Assembly (NCBI GenBank): GCA_009760855.2 | Contig: WPIO01000160.1 | Coordinates: forward strand, 683,501-747,500 | Length of the DNA: 64,000 nucleotides | From: Cristatella mucedo | Taxonomy: Eukaryota > Bryozoa > Phylactolaemata > Cristatellidae | Direction: 5' to 3' | In this document: in pieces, positions 1-13,900 of the stretch | Numbering within the stretch: position 1 is the first letter of the stretch | How the letters are laid out: every line of letters begins with the position of its first letter | Notes under the pieces: generated by a model | What the model saw: the letters and a program-made list of their open reading frames with translations, nothing else | The model's database searches: none | Told to the model about the DNA's origin: nothing | Program-made: the position numbers and the translations under genes

Positions 1-176
1 CGCCATTTACCGGAAGAGCCTGGCGCTCCGAGCCCGGGGCGCAGCCATTCTCCGGATGCTCCTGCATGCACGTCAGCCGACGAAACGTATGACGCCTATC
101 TCAATTTGGACGCCTAAAAAATCGCGCCTCTTTTTATCGCCTCTAAAAGAAATCTACTACCGCTCCCTATTAAAGA

Positions 177-228
177 GCGATAGCCTCGCACGTGAACTCG
201 GGTTCGAATTCCGGTGCAAGGCTATCGC
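177..228. repeat. 10-bp stem with tRNA-like B-box in the loop
   Basis: GCGATAGCCT (177-186) pairs with AGGCTATCGC (219-228); the loop contains GGGTTCGAATTCCGG. No full tRNA cloverleaf was found. Confidence 0.4.
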
Positions 229-631
229 GGAAGGAAAATGCGAGCGGAAGCGTTCTGCGTCTGGTCGCGTGACCCCATTGTAAGTCGCCGCCAGCTGGTG
301 GTGGTGGTAAAATACGGAAATTTGCTTTATTAACAGCACACGCAGTCAGTAATAGAAGTATGTTTGTATATGCGATTCAGAGCACACAGAGAGACTATGT
401 GGGAGTTACGAAAGAGAGTCTGTAGAAGTACTGTAGAAGACCGCTACGACGCTAGACACTAGCGCTGGACAAGACATTGCAAGCGGCATTTTGAAGCCTG
501 CACTACACGCATGTGCGTGTGCATATGATTTTTGGGTCTCTTTCCAAGCATTACGTTACATAACATAACTTTGCACACGAATGAAAGGAAGCAACTGTCA
601 GTTAGCAAGGAATACTACTACTACTCACAAT

Positions 632-660
632 TCCAGCATAATTCATACAATAGGCAAACA

Positions 661-724
<64 letters not shown>

Positions 725-750
725 TGTTTGCCTATTGTATGAATTATGCT

Positions 751-753
<3 letters not shown>
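632..753. repeat. 122-bp perfect palindrome with AT core
   Basis: Every base from 632 pairs with its mirror (position sum 1385): the arm starts TCCAGCATAATTCATACAAT and the centre is a TA microsatellite (about 663-721). The two 61-base arms can fold into one uninterrupted hairpin. Confidence 0.9.
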
Positions 754-825
<72 letters not shown>

Positions 826-826
826 A
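753..826. repeat. AT microsatellite
   Basis: (AT)n with a few CA steps, directly following the palindrome and ending in an ACACAC run. Confidence 0.9.
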
Positions 827-1475
827 TGCTGAAGCAAAGGCGGCGAGCAACACGAGATATGACAAAGGAAGTAAATGAAGCGAGGACGATCTGAGTCGAA
901 ATTTCCGGCGAGCAGCAGCAGCAGCGAGATGCTGCATTCTGAGATGGTTAAATAATGCAGCGACGAGACTTGGTGGGTTACACTTTCGGTTGGATTACTT
1001 GCGGGTGGGTGCTACATTCATTAAGGATTTCACGGTTCGTGCACGACAACCGTTAGCCTCGTTTCCAGGACACCGCCCAAAGTAGTTTCCGGGAGTTTCC
1101 TCGTTTATCCATAGTTTCCTCTTTTTCGGGAGGCCACCCAACGAACGTTGCAACGACGCGGTGGCAACGTACATCGTCGAGCAGATCGGATACGACTCGG
1201 TGGCACAACGGCGGTAAACGCACGCATGCACGTGTACTGAAGAGTCGGCGACCTCGGTGAGTCATGAAGCAGTGACGTAACAGTCTGTGATATCGATCGA
1301 GCACATTTGGATTGAATCAGCAGCCGAAGTCGCATTTCCGGGCGCCATCACCCGTCATCGACCTTGACCCTCTCTCTCTCTCTCTCTCTCTCTGCATCCT
1401 CCTTCCCTTGGTTCCAACGAGCTCCAGCGGGACGGCCCGGCAGCACTCGAACCTGCTCGCTTCAACCAATTAGGA

Positions 1476-1651
1476 TTAGAACATCGTTCTGACGGTCCCG
1501 CGTATGCCGACGCGGCAGATCGGACACGTGGTCAAGGCCGGAGAGCAGACAGCACAGCACACGAGGTGGCCGCACGGCAGGAAAACGATGCCGACCACCG
1601 AGTCCATGCATATCTTGCACGTGAGCTGCATTTTGGATTGACGATTTTCCT
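1476..1651 (-). CDS. IAP-1 terminal RING exon
   Basis: Acceptor TTTATTGTAG, then EENRQSKMQLTCKICMDS. This is the IAP-type C3HC4 RING: CKIC, CGHLVCCAVC and CPICR carry the eight zinc ligands. The end GIRGTVRTMF matches the short tail after the RING that IAP family members need for dimerisation and E3 activity. TAA follows at 1478-1476. The nearest minus-strand AATAAA in the downstream flank is at 327-322. Exon and about 210 bases of the upstream intron are almost identical to 33694-34081. Confidence 0.93.
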
Positions 1652-2079
1652 CTACAATAAAGCAATACAACACAATACAATAGAGTGGCTTCTATAATGA
1701 AACATCTGTGACCTATGCCACTCTGAGAGTGAGCTCAAAGCACAAAACATACACAGTTTGTTCTTGCCCAAGAAACTATCGAAGCCTCAGCAGACCTCAT
1801 TGAGGTTAAGTCAGATAGAGAGGCCTAACTTAACTACATGCAACATGCAGGGCGTTAGAGAGTCTGATTGAAAATTCTCCTCTACAATAGAGCGGCGGCG
1901 AATTCAACGTCGTCATTCGTTGGCTAATTCGAAGGCTCCGAGGCAGAAAATGCTGCTTTGCGACCTCAAAAGTAGATTCGACGATTCGCAGGATTCTATC
2001 GGGCTATATCTGCACGAATGGATCATGATGCTGGCATGCAGCTCCACACGCTCGCACGCACAAACACACAGACACACAC

Positions 2080-2135
<56 letters not shown>

Positions 2136-5100
2136 TCAGCGAGAGGGAGAGAGAGGGAGAGAAAAAGAGAGGGGGAGAGAGAGAGAGCTAGAGAGAGAGA
2201 GAGTGAAAGAGAGAGTGAGAGAGAGAGAGCGAGAGAGAGGTCGAGTAGAGGTACGATGAGTCACTTCAGCGATTCAAATTGTTGTACTTTTCAAGGGCAG
2301 GCTGGCTCCTCGGAGGCGTACATGGCAGGAAGAAACTACAAGTGAATTTTGCACGACTCCCGAGCAAATCTGCCAGCGGCTGCAGGCTAATGGAAAGAGA
2401 AAAATAATTTCAGCTAACAGGAACCAGGGCGCCTATCTGTTCTTAGCGAACTGGGTAAACAGATTATACATCGTTTGCTTAGCGAACCAGGAGAACTTGA
2501 TCTCTATCCAGGTGCTTCACATGCGAGCTAACGACCTCGGTCATTAAAGCCAAGCATCTTACCCCTGGTCTGATAAAGACTACGCATACAATAAGACATA
2601 TTCAACAGCTATTATTAAGTAAGTCCACAAGAGCTTACAAACTGATGATAATGAATAATTATTTTAACGGTAAAAACCGACAATAAAGCTTGCACTTCCG
2701 CCGCTGATCTTGGGAAAAGACCTCTGCGAGATTGCTCTCAAAGATTTGACCGGCCGAGCGATCTCCGCCCCTCCATTCCTTGGGGGGGGGGGGCGAGGCG
2801 AAGGGGCGGGAGGGAGAAGGAGGGGGAGGGAGAGGCGGGACGGGACGGGGTGACTCACTCAATGACACTCAATGAGGGGTCTCAAGATGGACAACTTTAG
2901 TCGGTGCGTTGAAATATTCTTAGTTTGGGCAGATCCTTAATTTGGCCGCACTAGCATTAGCTGTGACTGAGTATGTGGTATTGAACAGACTTAAAAGTTC
3001 ATCTGATAAAACTTACCGCCCCAATCTTGATGGGGTTGCAGTTAACCGTCCTTTTTAATCAAGTCCTTTTTACGTGTACTCTTTAACTGCTTCGCAGCAT
3101 ATAAATTGGCGATCATTCATGAAAATGCACCGCTCACGTTTTTAAGCATCTGTAAGCTGCCGTTCTGGTTTGGCCCATAGGTAAGGCACTCGCCTTGGGC
3201 AATAACTTACTGTACTCACCCTTAGCGCCCGAGGTCAAGGTGAGGGTATTTAATGGCCGAGGTCGTGGGCTCGAGCCCTGCGGCATATGCGAAGCTCCTG
3301 GATAAAGATTAAGTTCCCTTAGCGTGCCAAACGAATGCTATATTTTCATATTTTATATATTGCTTACTCAGTAGTCTCTTATGTGCGTGGTTCATTAGCG
3401 CTCGCGTCAATCAACAGAGTGAGTGTGTGTATATTAACACTATCTTCCCTAGCCGGGCGTCGGACATGGTCAGTTGGGTGTTGCGTTGCTTCGAAGCCGG
3501 AACTATCCGTCTCACGTCCGACGGTCCGCCATCGGCCTGTCGTTGCCGTCTCAGCGCATGCGCAGCTACGAGCTTATATACACGGCAGCCTTTCATTTTC
3601 AAATCGAATAGCGGTACAACCGCTACTTTTTGCGGGCTAGTTCCCGATATAAGGGAACGAATGGCCTTTAATACCGAAAACATTTAGTTCATTCGGCCTT
3701 ACTCAGTCCTGGCCGATGTCGAGTGGGAGCGAGGACTGGCAATATCTTGCGATAATTGGAAGGGTGGATGGATTGGAAAATGGAGCGAGCGGCGGTGGCA
3801 GCAGCGACTTCGGCGGCAGCGGCGTCGGCGAGCTATACAGTTCGGCGGTCGGCAGGCACGTGTTCGTGCCCGTCTAAGCGGGCGCGAGCTTCGAGCGTTC
3901 CTGCAAATGAGCTCGAAGGCCTCAGAGTATATCTACTGAGTATAACTCGATCTCGTTAAGCCCTAATACGCACTAATTAAAGCTCGGAATACGAGCAAGG
4001 GCGGATTTAGGCGGCAGGGGCGCAGCCCGCCCTAAACACTAAACTGCAAAAACCCTAAACACTTACCCTAACACCCCAAGTCCTAACCACTAAACCCTAA
4101 AACCCTCAGCCGTATACCGAGGGGGAGGAGAATGTCCTACCCCAGTGAGGAAATATCCGGGGGGGGGGGAACCCCTGAAAAACGGAGTGGCTTCCGAGGC
4201 TCGGGCTGCTCTAGGAAAGAGATACAATAACCGTGCGTGCGATGCAAGATGACCATTATTTTTCTTAATTATTGCACGGGTTCGGTTCTGTATGGCTTTG
4301 CTGCTGATAGAAAAGAAATGCAAACCTACTACTGCAAGGCAAGCGAAACTTCAAAAAGTAACGCTTGCACAAGCGAGGGAAAGTTTGCACGCCTCAAGCT
4401 CGGCGAAAATTTTGGTTTGAAAAAACTTTGCGCATACAAATAGGTTGAGCTAACGGAGAGTATGAAGACTGGAGGGGGGAGGATCCGAGTATATCACCAA
4501 TGCCAAGGACGGGAAGGCGAGTATGCACTGTGCACCAGCTGTGAGACTCACCTTCTGGCACTATGGCCCTCGCGATCGGCTCCAGGGCTGCAGGGGGTCG
4601 GGCACTTTCGAGAATAGGCGTCTGCGCCAAGCCAGCTGCATCGCCGGTACTGGCTATCGGTGCACTGGCTGCTCTGGCAACTGGCAACGACGAAAGAGCC
4701 ATTGGCATGCTGGCAGGCTGGTGATCTCTCGGCAGGCTGACGACCACTGGCTCAGCTGGTGCGGTCCTGCGACCTGGGCGACAAAGAGACCTGGATGTAT
4801 CGTGTGGCGATCGGGCCCGGCTCCGAGTCAGCGCTTTTATTGCGAGGCGGTACCAAATAGGGAAACGAGCTCAAGTTGCGATAGAACTAGAGATAAACTA
4901 AATTCCAATGGGATGCTTGGTCAGCACCAATACCGTACAGATACAGGATCGCGACAACGGATTTAAATCCTCTGGTCATGGCCATCAAAGCTCGCTGAGC
5001 AAACAAACGACACTATCGCGACAGGGACGGCTTTCGTCCTTCACTCTGATGATGCACCGAGCAAACACTCGGACCGGATGTTTATGAAAACTATTTTTGT

Positions 5101-6848
5101 CACAGGCCAGCAATGGACCGCCAGCTCACAATGTCGCCACTGTGGACTGGTCTCGATGGCCCAAAGGAAGCCCGTGTTGGCTTATTTTACACGTAGCTCC
5201 GCTCTATTTGCCTTCAACAAGCTGCAAACGGTTCTTCTAGGTCTGACTCTTTGGGCCCCGAGTATATAGCACCGCCTGCCGGCACCAACTAGACCGCTGA
5301 CCACTGAAGCGAACGTCAACTAACTGCACAGCCGTGCACCGTAACACGACATTTGTGCGACATTTGTGCCACCGCAGCCATTCCCAGGCTCATCAGAGGC
5401 CCCTCTCCTGTTTCTGCGACACCGGCCCCAGCATTCACCTTCGCCAGCCTTCGCATTCACCAGCTTACTTGCGGCGGCCTGGGCTGCAGTAGCTGTTCGC
5501 TGCTTCTCGTCGTGAGTAGCAAAGACGTCGGCCAGCAGCTCCTCGGGTCCCTCGTGGTCGCGGCCCACGGCGGCCAGGCGCTTTTGGACCACCTCCTTGA
5601 CCAGGTCGAGCGGGTAGTCCATTTGAAGGAGGATGCGAACCTTTGGCGAATCCATGCGCGCTCGAATCTCGCGTGGGTCCACGGCGAAGCTCGTTTTCTG
5701 GCCGCTAGGATTGGGTGGCGGCTCATCGGTCTGAAAGTAATTGAGTGAATCGAGTAATGCTCATGCTCGGCCACGACTGCACTGCGGTCCAGTCACGCGA
5801 CCAGTCACGTGCCGCGAAGTCAAGCGGAATTATTCGCCGAATCCCGCAATAGCACGCTGGCACGAGGCGAAGGCGAAAGCGAGAGCCCAAAACGTCCACG
5901 CCCCCTAAACCGCCGGAACCGGAACTCATCGGACCGGGATTCTCCGGGATACTTATTCGTCTGCTGCTGCGGACATCGGGATATGTATCGGAAGAAATAT
6001 TTCGCGTTCAAGGTCAAGTGAATGCAGTATATGGAACCTGTATGTACATTTGCACATGTATGTTAAAGGACAATTTTCCGACAGGGCTGCTGTTGGCCAT
6101 TTGCACACAAACCGGCGCCACTCACTGTCGGCTGATGATGACTACGAGCCTAGGAACTCAAATGCGGTGCTCCACTATGGCGTCGTGTGCTACCCCTAAC
6201 CCCCATCGCCCTTAATCCCCTTCACACTAAACCCATTGTGCCGTCGCGTTCTGTTTACCGACGAGATTCCTTGTATGCATTATCTCTCCGCACGCATATT
6301 GCATATCAAGCACTGCGTCCTTTCTAGCATATGACATGGCGAAATTTGGAAAGAAGCTTGAAGCACACTTGTTTATTACAGCATTTGGTGGGTCTTTGTG
6401 ATTCGTCGTTAGTGTGCATGTGCCTGCTTACACTGTGCCAGCCTTTAACGACCGAGGCCATGTGCGGTATGTGTAAAGCACGTGGATGCAGAACACTGTT
6501 TTCACGGGATTTTCCTATACAGCAGTGCTCGAATTATTTGCTTAGCGTGAGTCGTTAATTTATCCATTCTTTTATCTTGATAATAACAAGACATTTATAT
6601 ACTGCGAAGAGAAAGTTATATATTTCTGGGCATATTACATTCACTCCAAAAGAAGCCTTCGTGGTCGCTACCACAAGAAATCCATGTAATAATAGTAGTA
6701 GTAATAATAATACATTTGTTTAGTGCCATCAGAGATATAAATCGCTTTCTAGGCAATTTATATATGCTGTTAAGGAAACACGTTTTTATGGATATATATA
6801 TATATTATACATTATATATATATATATACATTATATATATATATATAT

Positions 6849-6888
<40 letters not shown>

Positions 6889-9800
6889 TTGAACGGATTC
6901 GGGCCACGAGGTGAATTTTTCAGAGAATGAAAAGCGATTGCAGATGCAACGAATATACAGACGAAAGCTGAAAATCTAGGTTTTATTACCATGTCCATCT
7001 GAGAAAAAGAGGTTTCGGTACAACACATAAAAACAGGCGAGACGTCATGCTCAGATAAGGTGGGATAAGTCAATGTTCTCAGGTAAGTACTCATAAATAA
7101 TTGCTCATAAATTCGTAATAAATTACGGAGTCGGGAGATCTTGGGTAGGCACACTGATATGTAGGCTTTTAATGAAAGATGTGTACTCCAAGGTCAGAGG
7201 CCACACTCTCCAGTATAAGTATCATAACCAAATTAAGTTTGCTCTACACCAAGCCGGCTCAAGGACATACCATGCATTTGGCGAGAAAAGGGGAGACAAG
7301 AACACACACTTAGTACACTAACTGTATAGAGAAAAAAGTAGGCGACGAGTAGACTTAACGAACAACCCAGGCTCCGGGTTGAAAGCCACCTTACCCGATG
7401 ACGTTGAACAAACTCAAGTCCCTTTACTTGCGTCAAGAACGAACAGGTCGGAAAGCGCTGAGCGTGCTCCACCCATGGATCAACATTCGATCTCCAGTCC
7501 ACCACGACACCGTCGCAAAAGAAGCATTTCACGGATTCCTCAGTGCCTAAAACGAGCACCCCCTAGCAGTGTGAAGAATGCGGCGCAGTGGCTCTGGAAC
7601 TTAAGAAGTCACGACGACAAACACGGCGACCATAACTTGGGTTAGACTTTCGCGTGACCGAAATAGGTTTAACTAACGCCTCAAAAGCATGACCAATGAG
7701 TCGTACAGGTAAGAACGAGGCAGAAAGCTATGCAAGAGGAAGTCGAGTCTGACATCAGCATATCACATGACATATCAGCATATCGGGACATCAGCTCGCG
7801 CCCTTGGAACAGGTCTGTTTGCTTACGTCTGGTCGCATATTACAAATTGCGAGCTGGTCACATGCTTATAGTGAATACGGATCTTAATATTTGCATTTTG
7901 GGTCGAGCATCGAAATAGCAATGCTTAAAACCAGGATACGTACTGTTCTTCGTCGTCAAACTAGGAACCGCTAATCCGGGTAGCCGCAAGAACTTTTTCA
8001 ATTTCATAACATAAATAAATAATGATCGAAGGCCGTCTGCTACGGAAGCGAATGCCGACGCAAATTTCACCTCGAGCATGGAATGATCTAGCCTGGGCTA
8101 TCAGCTCTCCAAATGGAATGATTTGAAACTACCTTTCCGGCGCTCTTAAAGAAAAGCTTCAAGAGGTTAATAAGAGACTCGCTGCCTTGGCTTTATATTT
8201 CACTTAACTGTGTCAAGGTGAATCCTGGCGTATTCCACTAATGCACATTAAGGTCCTCAGTTGTAAAGATCAATTTGTATTTCAAGGGCACAGACCAGAA
8301 ACTTATACATACGCTGTCATCCACCGGAGATGCGCATCAGCTCAATGGCTTACAAGAAATGCTGCAGCTGACTAATCGAGCCGTTGCCATCTTAGCGGGT
8401 CGATTAGCAAAGATGGCTGTTTTGCTGCTTCCTCCTTTTACATCCGTGGTAGCGAGAACCATGACCGCGATAGCGAGTACCGTTTGATGGCCACGCCACC
8501 TCGCTGGGCTATTCAATCGTTATTCCAAGGATTTCCAGGTGTCCTAAGCTAATAGAAAACACCTCGTACTAGAGCTCAGTTAATTAACCAAGCACAAAGA
8601 GGCGAAAACCTCAATGCATGTGGCACACAATGGATTGCAACTTATCATGGTCGCCGTTAGCGCGTCAATAAATTCTCTCAGCTTTATTCTTCGCTCGACG
8701 TTTGTGGATACGACTGACATTGCGATCTCTTAGCTGATCCTATGGGCACCCAAGTGCATCAGAAATACAGACAAGAAGCAACTTATTGCAAGTCTGAACA
8801 GGAAGTGCTATCCGTCCGTTTTAACGAAATGCCGAGTCAGCAGCCGCGTTATGGTCGCTCGACACGAAGTTGTTTGACCATCGTGCCATTGAATTTACAA
8901 AGCTCAACGGCATACCAGTAGGCGTGTCGACGTGGAGATTGTACTGTATTTCCATCTGTAACTTCACAAATCCGAAACCTCTTAGGGTGGTTGCCATGCT
9001 GCAGAGTTTTCGATAGCACAATCAAAGACTTATTCGGTTTCGATAGACTGAAATAATTCGACAGCCAGAAGTTTACAAGTCGAAGATACAAAGAGAATAA
9101 GGGTTAGATTTCTTAACCGGTCTTCTCACCATCTCATCAACCGGTCTTCTCATCTTAACGTCATTAAAAAGTATCAACATACGAAGCATAGCCTAGCCAC
9201 GCCACATCGAAGAAAAGAGGAGTCATCATTAGGGGTTGGTAGTACAACCTCCAGGATAGACATCTAATGCAGTTCGCTATCAAAGCGTGGTACAACATTC
9301 GCAGATCCCACAGCGGTAATGTCGGTGCAGCAAGTACGGCCGCACTCTGGTAAAACTACGGTTATGCTCTCACAGCTGCTCGGTTTTAGCTAATGGGAGG
9401 AGTGCTTGGTCCCAAATGCTCGACCCTAGTCGAGGCTTCGAGCCCTGCAACGACCTGCAACCTTTGTCATCCACTACTGCAAGATGGCGGGCGATTGTCT
9501 CAGGGGCTGCTCTGCCATTATGCTACAGGAAAAGGATGTTGAATCGGCCGATCCTTGCTTTTCTTTATTCTACCATACATCTTCAGCCAAGGAGTGTGAA
9601 CCACGGCCTGCAGTAATGCTCTCTTATGGTGACCTTGTCGCCGCTGGCAACCTCTCAATTCATAGCAGCAGATTCATTCCTGTCGCCATCATTAGCACAC
9701 TCAGGTTACTTCTTCGGTTAAGGTGTTCGCCTTTAACGACCGAGGCCAAGGTGAAAGTGATCGATGACTGAGGTCGTCCGCTCGAGCCCCACGGCATGTC

Positions 9801-10899
9801 ATCGCTGTTCTTGGTGAACTCTAGAATAGTGGCAAATTTTAGTTTAGATGTTACTGCAGGTGGCCATGACTGGTAGAACTAAGTATGACATTAAGGCACG
9901 GCTAGAGAATCGCAGGGTAAGCCCAACGTGTGCATAGTAGAGTATCCTAGCGATCAACATTGGAAACCTCCTGTGGTCTCTGCTGTGGTTCTCTTGGCTG
10001 GGAGGTGGGTAGCGGTCTCTCAGGAACGGTCTCTCTGCCACGGAACTCGGTCGGCTACCCGTAAAGCAGCAAGGTACCGACCGCTTGTTGCTATGCCTCA
10101 TCAAACCGAGAACGACAGAACGACAGAGGACAATTTTGCCACCGACTCGTCACTCGTCATTGTCACCGACAGCGTCTTTCAGGCGCTTGCCTTAGCCCTG
10201 CCAAGCGACGGCCGAGCGAGAGAGCTTGAGGCACTCTGGCGCTTCGTTGTTATGAAGCAGGATCTAGATGGAATCTCCGATGAACGCGTTGAGGCTCTAA
10301 CCCCCACCCCGAAACAAACAGACCAGCGCAAAGCGTACGACGAAAGCCACTGCCGTACCAAGGAAAAAAAAGCCAGCTTTGGCGAGCGTGTCAGGCCGCA
10401 CGTGATTCGACGACGACCACGTGGCAAAGGTTAGCAGCCGTCGTGCATCGACTGCAAAGTCGGGGTTCTTCGGTTGAGCACGGATGATTCCGAGTTCACT
10501 TTCCCGGCTGCTATCTGAATACGAAAAGAATCGGCACTCGTGGAGCAGCGCTTCGCAATGGCGGTTCCTTGAAAACACGCAGACAACATAACTCAGGTTG
10601 TTCCTCTCGCAGTGCAGCTACAGGTGAATCAACGCTAGGATCTCAAAAAGCTTTTACTGCTCCACAAAATCTTCATTTCCCACTACGATCCAACCTCGAT
10701 TGGCCACGAGGGCTTTGCAGACACTTCAAGGTTACACGGAGACAATTCCAAAACGAGATTTTTGCTGTGGACATTGTATAATCGCATCCACTATCAACGA
10801 TTACCTCTAAAGTGAACTGCGAAATCGCAGGATAATAGGTTTGCTCTTCGGCAGTTCAGATATGAGGACCTGAACATCTGCCAATGATAACACCAATAA

Positions 10900-10930
<31 letters not shown>

Positions 10931-13900
10931 AGTATAACAACACATTTGTCACAGCGCCCTCAGATGACTCAATCTCTTTCTAGGCACTTCACATTTTCCG
11001 TAAAAGAAACCAATACGACGACTGCACATCCGACGACTTTGATCTGCTCAAATCCCTAGTTGGACTTATGACTCGAGTCAAAGATCTGAATTGGATTAAG
11101 GTCGGACTTTAAGGAACAGTAATTAACTTTTGGGTGAAAAAGACCCAATACGGCCCTTATAGAGCACACGGGTGTCTTTATAGTCCCCTGGGCCTAAGAC
11201 CTTGTAGGCCATTCACGGCCTCTGCATCGAGCGAGGCCATTCACGGTCTGTATAGACAATGAGGCCAAGCTAAGCCTCTGCTGACGGCATGCAGGCGATA
11301 ACAAAAGCGGTCGGTGGCATGACCACCGACCAATTATATCGAATCGAGAAGCCCACTTCCAAAATGTTGAAAACGCTCACGAGTTCGTCCACCACCCGGT
11401 TTAGTGATATGAATGAGGTGGTACTCAGCACGTCCGTTGGCCGTTCGGAGCGGTGTGATATTGTAAGATTTTTTGTTTCGGAAATTGTATGGGCACGGCC
11501 AGGCCCACAGGGGGTTTGGGCGGGCGGTGGCGGCGCGACGCTATTCTAGATAGACGATGCCTATATTTGTTAAGACCACGAATTTCGCTTACCGTAAAAC
11601 TCCATTCGAGTGCTAATTTCTAAATTTTTAACACGATGCACGATTTTCACAGCTACGGAGCACGTCATCACCGTTCGCCCACCAAGCGAGCCTACAAACG
11701 AACGTCCTAGACCGACAAGTGGACGTTATCCTGGGGATTCCCAGACGGCAGTATCGCTCTCTAGGTGATGCGACGTTGACGCAGTGCAGGAGAGCTCTAG
11801 GAAATCAAAGGTGGTGTAAGGTATGTACTTCTTGCTGTCGGGATAACGCGTGTCATGCTTTGATTACTAGCGATTCCTCATTCGATATCGTATCCATCGC
11901 ATTTCAGCATGCTGCCTACTTCAGAGTAGGTGCTCCTCCTGTACTGTTTGATAACCTTTAGCTGCTATGGATTTTGAAAATAATAACTAACAGATGGTTT
12001 GAATAGCACTCTGTGAGAACTAAATCTCTATTCATGTGCTGTGTAAGTCATTCCAAGGACACCAATAACCAAGGTAACATGGCATGCAGGGCATCGTGCC
12101 GAGACAAGCATGCTGACAGACAGCCGGAAGCACATTCCAGACTTTCGGTGCATGCAAACTGCATGGATATTGATGCATACCGCCATTCCGTTTTACTATG
12201 CCGCTTACATTCTAATTAGTCCCGTGTGCTACATATAGGTTATTAATATTATTTGCTAGATGCAAGCCGTGGTCTTGTCCATAACGGCCTCTGTGTTTCA
12301 GGATGTGCAAGTGTGAGCAGTGTTATTCGTTGTTCTGTTTCAGCCCTAGTGTATCAGCATTAGAGTAGTGTATGCTACCCCTGCTGTCATGCATATGTGC
12401 TGCACTGAAAGGCTCAGTGGCAGCACAGCTCACCGTCGACTTCCGAACAGGGAGCGGGATGTGTGAGACATTCACGATAGCTGACTGGAGGTGCACAAAA
12501 AAGTTTCATCCAACTGCAACAGCCCATCTGCTGGCTGTGGACGTGGTGAAAGAGAAGTAAGACTCCGGTGACTGACGGCAACCGTGCCTAACAGCAATAG
12601 AAGCTTTAGCAGAGCAAGCGGATCCAGAAGCCAACACAATTTGACATCGACAGAATAATTTAAAGGAACCACCAGGTGCATACATTTGCAATAAGTGGGC
12701 TCGGTCGTCCCTCAGATGTGAGCCTCCAAGGAAAAGCTTGGGAAATCGTGGGGGGGGGTTTCAGACAGTAGTCACTACAAGTTCAAAGGTCGACTTGCTG
12801 CTTGCAAATTCTTGTGTAGGCTCAAAAAAGAAGACACATCACGCAGGCTGGTAGCACAAGCTGACAAGTCGTCCGAAAGACAATGACAGTGACACCTAAG
12901 GAAGAACCCAGAAAAGAGGTCATTGCATCAAAGAGGTCACAGAGCAGAGGTCACAGCTTGCTTAGCTGCAAAGGCTATTCGTGCAATGTATACGAGGACG
13001 TCAAATCAGCCGACCTTTACTTTACCTGTCGCATCGGCTACGCTGCCAGTAACATCTACTCGCTTTGCCACGAGCGGTGAATATGGATTGGGCTTATTGC
13101 CCACTTCGTGACCTTGAACGAATCTGCAGTAGGTGAAGTGCTGAGCGTGCTGCTCGTCCGCCCGATCGCCGAGCTCCCAGTTTCGCAGCACGCCCTGGCA
13201 GAAGGCGCACTGCACTCGATCTCCTGAGCCTGCAAGAATAGCGAACAGGCGTCAACTAGACTTAAGGATATATAATACTTACAGGACTAAATAAATACTA
13301 GCTGATTTACCAGCCTCTTTTGTATAGCGACAGAAGAGCCTTTACGGCTATTCTTCACCACCGCTCGCAGCGGCAATAAAGGATCGCCCACCAAAGGATT
13401 CGAATCCACGACCTCGGTACCGAGATCGTGAAGAGCAACCGCCTTACCCGGTGTGCCATCACGGCTCACCAGCCAGTGCACGTTAAAGGAATGACAGCTA
13501 AAGCTGCCTACAGAGGTCTCCCCATGGGCGACAGTTTTGCTAGATGCAATCTTACAACCGGCGTCCTCAGACGAGCGCTCACGCACACTGACGTCACACT
13601 GAACGAGTTCCGGGCTGTGACTGTAGGCTCGACATTCGTGGACTGAACCCGAGTATCGAGCTCTGCTGGCCCGATGCATTATGCTAGAGCTTTGTTTGCG
13701 CTGATTCTAAGGTTGGAAGATCTCACCTCAAGATTGGTTCACCAAGCATCACTCCCGTGACGTCATCCAGTAATCTAGGTGTGATATTTCGAAACGACTT
13801 GACAATGGAATGAGCACATCCCCCCACAGCAGCGGCGGCTTCGGCGGCCGCTGCTGCCGGATGCAGGGACCGGATCGTTAGCTCGGCTGGCAATGCCTAG

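Larger units (their letters stand above)
1..1475. other. 3' flank of IAP-1
   Basis: Apart from the B-box hairpin, the palindrome and AT repeat, and a short CT repeat (1369-1393), no gene is supported. The only minus-strand AATAAA is at 327-322, which would give a long 3' UTR. Open frames here are short and overlap on both strands. Confidence 0.5.
1652..4551 (-). other. IAP-1 intron between linker and RING exons
   Basis: 1652-1862 is nearly identical to the paralogous intron start; 1863-1895 carries a second CTACAAT..acceptor-like copy. The rest holds the GA repeat, a G-rich stretch (about 2780-2850), a SINE-II copy, Ala-codon-like CGG repeats at about 3795-3830 and the CCCTAA-like region. 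No further exon is supported. Confidence 0.6.
7547..10358. other. IAP-1 intron inside BIR3
   Basis: About 2.8 kb splitting BIR3. It contains a possible LINE-A relic (8945-9020) and SINE-II-like pieces (about 9395-9445, 9700-9805). Nothing else recognised. Confidence 0.5.

Noticed and set aside
188-217. tRNA gene suggested by a B-box
   Set aside because: No acceptor stem, anticodon arm or A-box at the right spacing.
532-937. Tyr/Ile-repeat frames
   Set aside because: Translation of AT microsatellites and the palindrome.
1920-2345. Arg/Glu-repeat frame
   Set aside because: Translation of a GA repeat in an intron.
5353-5748. Plus-strand 131-codon frame
   Set aside because: Antisense shadow of the IAP-1 UBA exon; the same frame appears opposite the IAP-2 UBA exon.
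9928-10434. Plus-strand 168-codon frame
   Set aside because: Mostly antisense to the IAP-1 BIR3 exon and intron; no domain.
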